From positions 79,713,987 through 79,777,986 of the forward strand of contig NC_090942.1 of NCBI RefSeq assembly GCF_040807025.1: a stretch of 64,000 nucleotides of DNA, given 5' to 3'. Position numbers and translations under genes: made by a program. Source of the stretch: Struthio camelus (Eukaryota; Chordata; Aves; Struthioniformes; Struthionidae). Positions 49,601 through 61,600 of this stretch are shown piece by piece (the stretch's first letter is position 1; every line of letters begins with the position of its first letter). The notes beneath the pieces were generated by a model. That model did no database searches. It was not told where the DNA came from and was given only the letters and a program-made list of their open reading frames with translations.

Positions 49601-52600
49601 CTATTTTTTAGCATTATTATAACAAATCAGAATAGGAAATGAAATTATATTATTTCCTTGTATTTAGAAAACTATTACGTGACATTTGAGTATATATTGG
49701 CAATGTGGAAAGTTACAGCTGGCTGGGTAGAGTAAATCAAGCAAGGTGATAAGTAAGTGCATGAAAGGACATTATGGCTATGACAGTAACAGAGATAAGC
49801 ATAAGCAGAAACAACTGCAGAAAGAAATAGAGTCCTCAAAGCAGAGTGCATCTACAACTCCCAAGATTCTGTCAGGCATTCAAAGAATTTTTGGAAGCAT
49901 TTCTTCACAGAAAAGCTGGTATGATAATGTTTGTATTTTTAAACAAGGCAGGATTAAAATCAGGACTATTCATCTTTCCTCCTTCTTCCTATCATCAGTA
50001 GAGGGCCTTGTCAGGGAACATGTTTAGACACTACCTATAACAATCTTTTCTAATTTACCTTCTTTTCCCAGGAAATCATTTAAAAGTAGTACCATATACA
50101 GCAAAACATAAGCATGTGAAATATCCAGGGATTTATTTATGTGGGAGTAGACTGGACAGCACAGTACCATTCTGGTACTGTTTATCTGCCATATTTTGCA
50201 GGATGTTTATGGAAGAATTATTTAAATAGCATGAAATAGGTAATTGCACTGAAAAACACAGGCAACAAAATTCAGCTTCTTACTTTCAACCTCACTGGTC
50301 CATCAAATGCTATTTGTCTTGCTTCTTTAACTGTTTCACAGACCAGGCCATTCCCACTCACAAACTGAATCACTTTCTTCAGTGGAGGAAATGGAGTTTG
50401 TACAACATCTACCATCATTTTTGCTCCTTTTATCTCTCTCAATTTTTCATTGATTGGTTTAACCTGTAAAACAAGTGGGCAGTGTTTAGAATTGGCTGGA
50501 ACCATGAGACGCCAGTCAGTCAGTAGTGTAGCATACAGGGCGAATGATGTGTCAGTCTCTAAGGGGTTACGCAGAGGCACAGCACTCTCTTACCACGTAT
50601 GTATGTACGTACCGGTAACCTAAGATGCACAGGCAGGTCTCCTTCACATCAGAACAGCACATGGTTAAGTAGCACCAAAAATCATAAATCTGTCCTGTAA
50701 TGTTCTAGCACAACCTCCCTACTCTCTTATATGATCAGATTATTCCAAATTCATTAGAACATACAGTCTTTCAAGCTGAAAAACACACCAGAGTTATCTA
50801 TACTACCAAGAAGTATTGCATAGTAACCTCTAATACAGTTTTCAACAGGCTGGATGTAGTATCTAAAATTCTGGTCACAAACATTAGAGATCACACATGT
50901 CCTCTTCAGATAAAACTGATCTTTGCGTTCTAACTTTCTCAGAAACTCAATCATCTGAGTAAAAACCATGTCACAATAGCAAAGCATGTCCAATTCCGAG
51001 TAGCCTGGGCAACAGGATATATGAATCTATAGAATGGCTCTCTCAATTGCTGCAAAACTAAAAATAGATCCATTTTCCATATTCTGTGTACACTGTAGCC
51101 CTTAAATACGTATCACTTATTCTACTGTTTCCAATATAAAGAGGCACAAAGTAATGTGATCACCTAAATATACAGGCAGAAGAAGGGTTTCAGCTTTAAC
51201 AATAGCATGAAATATTTTAAGCTCCCAAATCATGTTTGTGTGCCTTAATACTTCACTTATTTTAGTTAAGCTTAAATCAAGCCAGTATCAAGATTTACAA
51301 CTGTATTAACTTGCTGATGACAGGAAAAAGAAAAACGTACTTACATCAAGGTAATCCAAAGCAAGGAAAGTTTCAGGTTCAGCTCTTTCTTGTTTTAGGA
51401 ACCGAATGCAATCCCTTGCTGTTTTTTCGGTGGCAACAACAATAGCAGTCATGTATTTGCTGAACACTTTGGTAACAGCAAGCTGATATTTTTTATGAAT
51501 AGGATGGCACAGGTCAAGCAGTCTTCCAAACTGAAGATAAATAATAAATAAAAAAATTAATAATTAATTGTTATATAATTAATTACATTCTTATATATTT
51601 AATTATTATATGATTATAAAATGAATAATAAAATCTTATTTTAGATAACAAATAATAACAAGACACTGAAGTGGCAGGAATAAAACGTGTTGCGTATCTA
51701 CCAGTTGTGCTCTCTTACAATGGCTGTAGGTTAGAAAAATAAAAATTGGAGCAGAGTGATCAGTACATGTAGCAAAGTACACTTTCAAAATCTGAAGAGA
51801 TTTAAATTTTCCCTAAAATTAGTTACGTGCTCTTTAACAATATCTCACCCACAATCTTTGGCGTACACTTCTAGAAGTGTAACAGAGTGACAATACTAAG
51901 ACTGGCTGATTTATTTATTTCTTTCCTGATGAGAAAGAAATAAAATAAAGTCTTTGAACAAAGATAAGGTCTGAAGTAAACAGAAACAGTTAACTGGAAA
52001 ACAGCAGCAAGAAAGGCATTGCTGCCAGTTCCAGTTTCACTTCCCAAAGCAAGTATCTGCTCACATTAGTAGCATGAAAAGAGTCAATGCTGCTTTTCCT
52101 TGCAGAACATAGTACAAATAATCAAGATTATTTTGCCATATATTAACATCAGTAGTAGACAAAACTTGTTTTGCAAAAAGCCTGAAACTTAATTGCTGCA
52201 TTGATAGCTGCTTATTACTTCACACACACACACACACACACAAATCGCACTTGAGTTTAAACACTGTAAAAAAATTTTCAAACAGATTTATTTACATTGT
52301 TGCAAGCAATAAATTGCTGGCATCTCAGTTCAGTTTAATAATAAGCTTCGCTATTTAGGTATTTAGTGATTTGTAGCAATTTAAGAAAAATGAAGTAATT
52401 TTAAGCAAGCATTTTCGTTTGGAAAAAAAAAAAAAAAAAAAGTCCAGTTAAACTGTCCCAACTTACTTGTGAACAAGTTTGCAGACTTACTCTACGATGT
52501 TTGAGCTATGTGAGATTCCCTAATTAATTTCAGGTGTATACAAATATCGGCAGCCCAGCTGAATGTGGGCTGAAAGTTATCTTACCAATTAAAACTAACA

Positions 52601-55600
52601 AAGTCAGAATGAAGTTTTGAAAATTAACTGCAAAAATTGTAATCAGCTGCAAAATTTACTTTGCTAATCAGGCAAACCCATGAAAAGACAGGCATGTCAC
52701 TCACACTGCAGGACCCACATCGCTGCATGGCTATTCCAGGACTAGGAAGGTTCACGGAGAGTTAGGAATCTGTTACAAGAATCTTTCAACAGAAGAAGAG
52801 AAACTTGAAAATGGATGTAAGAACTAAGCATGTAGACGCAGTAAGCTATTTGTTGCATATGAAATCCAAAAGACTGTCACTGCAACCTCCTAGTCCTTAG
52901 TGGACTACCAGAAGGTGAAATAATTCATATCACTTCCACCCCTGATATTTTGCTTTTAACTTGGGTTGTGTTCCATTTCAATTTTGTTCCAGGATCAGCA
53001 ACCAGCGTGTAAGGAGCCGCTCTGTTGCCTCACATGCTGACGCTGGGAAAACTACTGGAGGAACAAGGGTAACTGAAGCAGATAACGTTAACACCTCTAT
53101 AGTTTAAGTAACCTATTTCAACTTATCTGTTTTATGGGATTAAAGCCATCCCATCAATGAGTACTCCCTGTATTTGCAGTTCTTGAAAGAAAAGGACACA
53201 GAACACCCTGAAAAATATCTCTCCCTAGGACCAGCAAGCTATCACCAGCATGGTTCAATTCTTGTCAAAAAGGGATACAATACACAGACTGAGCAAAAAG
53301 AGATATACCAATCATCTTTTTGATTTTGGGAACATCTTGTGAACATGAATATAAAAATTCTAGGGCACAGTTGAAAAAACACAAAGTTCAGAATCTTTTG
53401 TAAAAACAACAGGATCAGACACTTGCTAGTTTCTGATGAAATTCTGCCAAAAACAGAAAAAAAAAGAAGCAAAGGACAACTGGGACAACTGAACAAATTT
53501 TATTCTTTATGTTCTTATGGAAGCACTAGGAAGCAGAGGTATGTCACCACCACAGTCAGAAATCAAAGAAATCCCACTTAGGCAGCTAACATCTGTCAAC
53601 TTTCTTCTCGGGAGGAGGAGAATGACAACCACATAGTTGTTTTGAGTGAGACTGAGTATTCTGGAAGAGCAAACAAACTAACCAGTCTCTGTCAGCACTT
53701 TTTTTTTTTTTTTTTAAACGTATTTTCCCAGAAATCTGCATTTTTCCTCACGTGATGATTCTAGACAAAAAGATTTTCCTTGCAAGTGAAGACACTGACA
53801 CAAATTTTTTTCCGTGCAAATCTGCACTGCAATATGAGTTCTGTAAATGAACTCACACTGAAGGAAAGGCAAGATTCCTTCTCAGTCACAGAGGCCAAAC
53901 TCCATGAACAGCCTTCAGCCTGCCTTCCTCCACCACACACATAAGGAAGGCCACAGAAGCGGGAATGAAATCTCACCATAAGTGAAACTGAGCCTAATGA
54001 AAAAACATTCCTTACAATTGTTACATTTCAGTCTTAAGACCAGTTTCTTACTGGGGAGAAGGGATTCCCTATGAATTCTGACTGGCCATTCTGAAATCTT
54101 TTGCATAATACAAAAATGAAACTCATCAAACCTTCATCAGTAACTTGTACATATGCAAGTATCATGAGTCTATGTATGATTTATCAATGTAATAGTTTAC
54201 AAAAACTAAATTCTCTGCAATCAAATTATCTGATCCCCCTTCCAATTACAAAGAACCATCAACAGTAAAGATGAAAACTATTAACTTTTGAAATTTAACA
54301 TTAATTTTGGTTAACGCTTCAAAGGAGATGCCTGTAATACACAAGCAGCATCTCAAATTCCTTTTCCCGAGTACACTCAAGCAGGCCTGAAGTTTAAAAT
54401 ACATTCAAGACAGTTCAATTTACTCTATCTGTTTACTAAATCTAAAGCAGAAGTCTCAAATTTTTATTTTAAAATAAGGCATATAAATGAGGCTATTCAA
54501 TTACCACGGAATCCGGATATAGTCTTTTGAGGCTTTCCAGGATCTCTGCTTTCATTTGCTGACGCCTTCCTTCATGGTAATCAATTTTGGCATTCTGCAG
54601 TTCACCAACTATTTTGTTCAATTCTTCATTCACTTCAGCCATTCGTATTGTTGAATTTTCAATTTCCTTAGTTAGCATTTCCTCTTGCTGTTTTTTCTCA
54701 GCTAACAATTCACTTCAAACAAAGCAAAAATAAGAAAGCAATTATTTTATTTATACAAGCTTTTGGTTGACAAAAATTGAAGTAATGCAATGGTCACAGA
54801 TTATGAAAAAATCATTGAAGTCTTTTTGCATCTATAACAAGTCACTCTCTGAGTTGTATTCTATCTCGCATATGCTACTTTTAAGGTTTCAAAATGGAGT
54901 TCAAGTAACAGCTTATGCCTACATGTAATACTGAACAGCACTCTTTTATCCTTCATCAACAAAAGGCCTGCTGTCATAAAGCTAAGAAGGACTGAGAACC
55001 CTCATGCAAAATTATGACTTATTTTAAACACTTATAAAAGTCACTAAGGCTCTCCGATGCTCTCCTACAAACAACTAAAATCATCTTGCTTTGCAGCAGT
55101 CACAATTGGCCTCCTGCTCCCTGTCCAGGGCATAGCTTTGTTCTGTACACAGACAGGCACCGCTAAGCCAAAGCGCACATTACAGATGGGAAGAAAACAC
55201 AGGTTGGAAGAGATGTCTTGAAATCACCTTCTCAGCCCTGTTTTGAGCAGGAGGCCAAACAAAGTTAGATCAGGCTGCATAACAAAGGGCTCACGTGGCC
55301 TATTTCACAACAAGTGAAAGGCAGAAGACAAAAGACAACAAGCAAGAATTGAGCTATGCTTCTAATACACAAAGTGGATATTTACTGGCTTCTAGAGCAG
55401 CACAACTACAGAACTACTCTATTCTCTGACTCAGAATTTGTACGTTAATAGCCCAGACCCCTAGTCTGCAGTGCCATGATCCTTATATTTGCACACCACA
55501 AGAAATGAGAAGCAATTATAAAACTGTTTCGAACAACATATGGCGGAGTCGTCATATATCTTTATTTTGTACTTTAGACAGCTAAAAGTAGCTGAAATAT

Positions 55601-58600
55601 TAAAATCAAAGCAAAAGAACTATAAACCAGCTACATAAAAATATAAAATGCACAAGCAATCCAATTAGCTTTCAATTTTTTAAACATACGTGCATGTTTT
55701 GGTATACTCTTCCAACTTCTCTGCTCGTTTCTTATGCTCTTCTATCTGTTCTACAGTCTGTTTTATGCTTTCCTATACAATCACAAAGAGAATGCATTAA
55801 GAACCCACAGGTGAAAATGGTAATTTTATAGCTCTATATAAAACTCCTAATCCATAATGGCTACTAGTTGTATCTTTTCTTCTTTGTAACTATTTAGTGC
55901 TGAAGCAATAGCATCTCTTTTCCTTTAGCAGATAACAAATTGCACAACGAATAATAAAATAATTTTGCCTTACCAAGGACACTACTGTATTTTCATATTC
56001 AGCAACAGTTCAGAAAAAAGACTCCTCAGCATAAAGAACCATAACATCATCAACTGAAATATCTTCAAACAGTGTTAGTAAATTATGGGGGTTAAAACAA
56101 TGTGTTTTTCTTTGTAAGATTATTTGAAGGATTTTCCCAAATAGAGGGACACATGAAAAAGTTGACACGGAGCTTACAAACTAACAAACTAATACAGAAG
56201 CATTATACCAGCAAATACAAACCAGCAATGAAACAAGTATTTTCAGTTACCCAAATCAAATAAAAACACATAACTATAACAAGTGAAAAAAAAAATGATA
56301 TTGTTACTTACACATTTTATTAAGCCTTAATTGAACTTCTGAAATCCTTGTGACCTATTACATTTCAAAATATTTGTTATATAAAGGAAATTTTAAGTCT
56401 ATTGTGCTCTTTCTGCCCACTGCTTTCTTTTGAAGATCCGTAACTTTTTCTAGCAATGCACACTAATGAGGCCTGGATATCTATACTTAAAGGAGGTAAG
56501 AGGATTGTTAGATAAAACATAAAAATACACAGAATGAATGTGCGTCTAACTAAATTCCATTTTACTTTAATTGGAATTTCTTATTCTTAAAACTCTAAGC
56601 TGTTACTGAATTACAGAATAAGATAGGTTGTAAGGGACCTCTAGAGCTCATCTATTCCACCGGCCCATGCAAAGGAGGGCCAGCTAAATCAGATTGCTAA
56701 TGGCCTTGTGTTATCAAGTTCTGAATAGCTCCAAGGATGGAAAGTCCACAGCTTCTTTGTGCACCTGCTCCAGTGTTTTGATTACCCTCAAGGTAAAAAG
56801 CTTTTCTAGTATCCATTCATAATTTCCTGGATTTCAAATTGCATCTGTTGTCTCCCATCCTGTCACTGTGCACCTCAAGAAAGGGTCTGGATCTATCTTC
56901 TTTGTACCCTCCCATGAGGTGGTTGCAGACAGTAATAAGGTTTCCCCTTTGCCTTTGCTTCTCCAGGCCGAGCAGACCCAGCTCTCTCAGCCTCTCCTCA
57001 CCAGCCACGTGCTCCAGCCCTGAACAGCCTGGTGGCCCTCCACTGGTCTCACTCCAGTATGTCAGTACCTTTCTTATACTGGGGGAGCCCAAAACTAGAC
57101 AGAGTGGCCATACAAATGCTGAATTGAGAGGAATAATCACTAGATGTCTCTTCTTCCTCAACAGTTACACATGCATAACGGGGTCAGATAACGCGCGCGT
57201 TTTATGAACTCTAAACAACCCTTACTTCCTTCTCAACACTAATACAGGATTTGCAGAGTTTTAGAAGCACAAGTTAAGGAAGAGAAACGTAACATATTTC
57301 ACTTCAAGATACTAAACACATTCCTCTGGTAACTAGTCCTCCAAAAAGAAAAAGTAGTATCATATCAATAGCAAGTGGAAGTACAAGTACTAAATTAAAT
57401 ATGATGACAAGGATCACTTTGCATCTTCATAGCTATAAAGTAAAACACAGATTGTTCCGTAAAAGCAGCTTTGTATTTAGAAGAATGAGATGTTAGGACC
57501 TCTAGAACTGGTAACTTCTCATCTGATGATTTTTAAACTTTCTGAATACAGTCTCCTCCAAACCTTGACTCCATATCTAAACAGTAAAGAAACACATATT
57601 ATCTCTCTGTAACTTCTTAGTAGGCGATAACAATGCAAGACTAGCATAGTTTGGAAAATACATGAACTTCTAATATGGCAAGGTTTCTAGGAAAAGATTA
57701 GTTAAATCTTCAACTGGGCTTTTCTGCTTTTTCTCCTTTCTGCTTCTGTCAGAAACCTCATGCAAACTGAACAATAAATTGGGAAACACTACTAAGAGAG
57801 AGCATCAGGCTTGGTGACCCGGGCACAGTGGAAAAAAGTAGGTATTTTATTGTTACAAAACAAGTGTGGATCTGAAAAGATAAAAGGAACCGGCAATGGT
57901 CTATATTCAGAATAAACAAAATACACATTCACTCTGATGTGCATTAGAAGACAGAATACCAAGAAGTTATTCAAGCTACACACTTATACAAAGAATCAAC
58001 CTTAAAAACATCTGAGCAAATAAGTAGCTATGACCAAAATGAACCTTAAAGGGGTACACGAGGCATACAGATATGCCACAGGGGTAGGAAACTTCAGACA
58101 GAAAAACTAGTTACAGAAACAGGACCGAGTAGAAGCATATATTCCAAGTAACTACAAAATATTTGATGCCAAGCTTTCAAAAACACATCCTCAATGTGGG
58201 CACACACAACCATTTTCTGAACAAACTTCGAAGCGCTTTTGTTAAACCTGTTGCTATATGAAAACCGCACAAACACTTGCAATATAACGCTTGTGTTCTG
58301 TTTACATCAAAGCATTTAATACACTTATATAGGCATTTATACCAGAGGAAGGATAGAGAAAAAGAACATTTTTCTCCTTAAAACAACATTCTAGCTTGAT
58401 ATAAATACCTCAATTTCTTTTTTCTTCCTCTGATGAAGTGTCATCCTCTCTTGATCTGCTTTTTGCTCCCAACGAAGTTTCTCTAACTGCTGGGTCAGTG
58501 TAGCTACTTTCTTTCTTGCTATTTCCTTTAGCTCTTTGTAGCGCTCCAACTGGACAAATAGTATGAAAAAAAAAAAAACTGTACAACACACTCCACTTAG

Positions 58601-61600
58601 GAAGACTCATGTTATTATGTCATCAACTAGTAATCATCTACCTTACCAAAAATCAGGATTCTGAAACCACCCAACTACCCACAAGACCTATCTAGCTACT
58701 AAATCTATTAGCCACTACATCTTACTAAAGAAGGATTCAACTCTTAAGACTTTCTGTCCACAATCTTGTTTCACGCTTCTAATGACTCTTATTTTTGAGG
58801 TAACTTTACAGTTTACTATATTTCACAGTAAACATTAGGGTTAACACTTAGTCGCTGCGTAACTCTAAAACAGTGCAAGTCTGGGTATTTGTAAATACAG
58901 CGTTCTTCATTTAGTACAGTATCCCTGCATTGTCAAAGAAAATTTTAATGTGAACATATCAAACAGCATTTTAAACAATCCTGCAAATTTACACTAATTT
59001 AAAAAAATGCACCCAAAGTGTACAGTATTAAGAGCCTCACGCTAAATGAGCAATAGGAAGGAGCTGCCTTGCAGGTTCTCCATTATTTGATCAGAAAGCA
59101 TTTTAAGGGAGACAGCGGAGAAAAGAAGCTAGCACTTGGTTATAAAATGGTTTCTGGGCAAAGAGTTGCAAAGACTGTTTCTTCAATTGTGAACTTACTG
59201 TAAAATGATCAAGACTATCACTGAGTCCTTCCAGTTTTAAATTCTGACCCAAAAGAGATGGGATGTACAAAATGAAATCTCATCTGCATCTTTGTTGACT
59301 TTTTTTTTTTTTTAAAAGAAGATGAAGATGTATTTCTTTACCGCAATCCACAAGCCACTTCTCAAACATGAACCCTCCCAAATCCCCCAACACCCTATAT
59401 ATTTTTGCTATCCTACTTCCTCCACCGTACCATCTAAACTCCCATTAAAAAGAAAAAAGGGGAGATAGAACAACCTAACCATGAATGTTTACACATAGCT
59501 GTGACAGTAGTCCACAGAGGATCAAAGCCCCTACGGCGGGGTGCACAGTTTTTAATGTATGTCCCTTTTCAAGTTTCCATGAAACTCTTAGCTTCTTTTA
59601 TACTAGAATTTCACTGCCTCCTCTAATAAAGCATCTTCTCCTATTGCTTAAAAAAGATGCACTTCTCATCCTAAAAGAGATGGCTTGCCATTTCCAATCT
59701 CACAACAGTAAATTTCCAAATCTCTGTGGGACGTAAACATATTTCCTAGAACTGTTCCACATTTTGAACTTCTGGGAGATAAAACCTTTTTCCCCCTCTC
59801 CCAGAAAGCAGATTACAGATTACTAGTAAAATAACGGTTCCTTTGTCATCAGTGGGGATTTCACAGACTTCACTAATAAACAATACTTTGTTTTTTGGCC
59901 TCTAGATTCACCTGACTTTCTTCCAGCTCAACACCTGCTGCTCTCAGCAACATCTTCTCTTCAGTTTTCTTCTCAAATGCTCTCCACGCCTTCTCAATAT
60001 CAGACAATTCTATCTCCAGTTCTTTTATGTTTTGCTTTTCCTTATCACAGTACTTCTCCTTGTCCCTTAAAGATTTCTTAGACACGTCTACTTTCTTAAT
60101 TTGGTAGGAAGTGTTTTCCTTTGCTTTTATATAGAGGGGCTTCTGCTGAATCAGAGATGCTTCTAGAGTCCTGAAACAAACAAACAAACAAAAACGCACT
60201 CAAAAGATAAGCAAACAAGCAAACAGCTGTCAATTCAGTACATTTCTGCAAGGTTACATACCCACAGGTGATGCATTTTTTTACAGTAACAATTGAAAAT
60301 AGAAAGAAGGAAAACACTGTGAAATCTTATAATAAACAAGTTTTAAAAGTACTCATAGAATGAAATTATTGAAAGTACTGGAAAAGGAAAAAAAGAATCA
60401 ATGCCTAGATATTACTTAAGTTAATTGCTAAAAGTTTACTTCCATAGTGTTGGGATTTTACCCACTTGCGTCATCAGGAAATATACTCTTAGCAAGCAAT
60501 TCCCAACGCAGACTATGTGTTAACGCAGCTACCCGAGAACCTGATTGGAAAACTTACTTCATTTCTCTTTCTATGTGTTGCTGGTCTCTGTTTAGTACGC
60601 CAAGCGCTTTTTTCTTGGCTCTGAATTCATCTTCAGCTCTAGATAGGGAATCTTTCTTGAGACGTGCCTCCCTGTTCTTTTCATCCAAACTTTTTTTCAG
60701 AAAGTCAATCTTTTTTTCATTGTGATAAAGCTGGAAAAGCTGCAGCTGTATCCTCTGTTCGTTCAGTTCCTCGAGAAGCATCTGGTAATGCTCTGCCTAC
60801 CAACATTAAAATTTTATTTGTAGTTTTAAAAAAGGGGTTTTACTGAACAGTAGTCTAATTTCAAGCCCAAAGTGATCTAAGTTCATGTACTGGCTTCTAT
60901 AATTTCAGTAACATGCACTAATCATAAAACTCAGACATGTAAGTCAACCCATAAACTAACTCTTTTGGAAATCTATGCTGTCATTTAGTTAGTTGCTATT
61001 ATATGTATTCCTCTATCCTTCTAAAAGGTTATAGATTCTACTGTATAGAAAAATATTAAATAAAGAAAGCAGAATATACTTGTTAGAAGTCCCTTATCTA
61101 AAATTCATAAAAGATACAAAATCTGAGATCTCTACACACAAAGAAAGTAATAACTCTGGGATTACCTCCTCTTTCTCTATCTTTGCTTGTTTGCGTTCTG
61201 CTGCAACATTTTTTTTCTTGTTATAATTGAATTGTGCATCTTCTTCCGCTTGCTGCATTTTTTTCTTTTTTCTCTCATACTCTTCAGCATGTTCCCATGA
61301 ATTACTGATTTGTTCAAAAAGTTGAGTTCTTTCCTTTGGTTTCTTCATTGCAATTGACTCTACTGTTCCCTAAAACAAAATTGCCAAAATGCAACACGGC
61401 AGATTGTCACGTTGTATAATGATGAAATTCTTCTCAAGTGCATACAATGCATAGTTATTTCCTGATATTTTTTTAGTTAACAGAACTGACAGTTAATAGG
61501 TACAAGCCCAAGGAAAATTTCAGTAATGAAAGGAATACCAACTATCCACTACATGTAATTAATGATCCAACATCACCTTATAAAATAATTTTAAATCATT

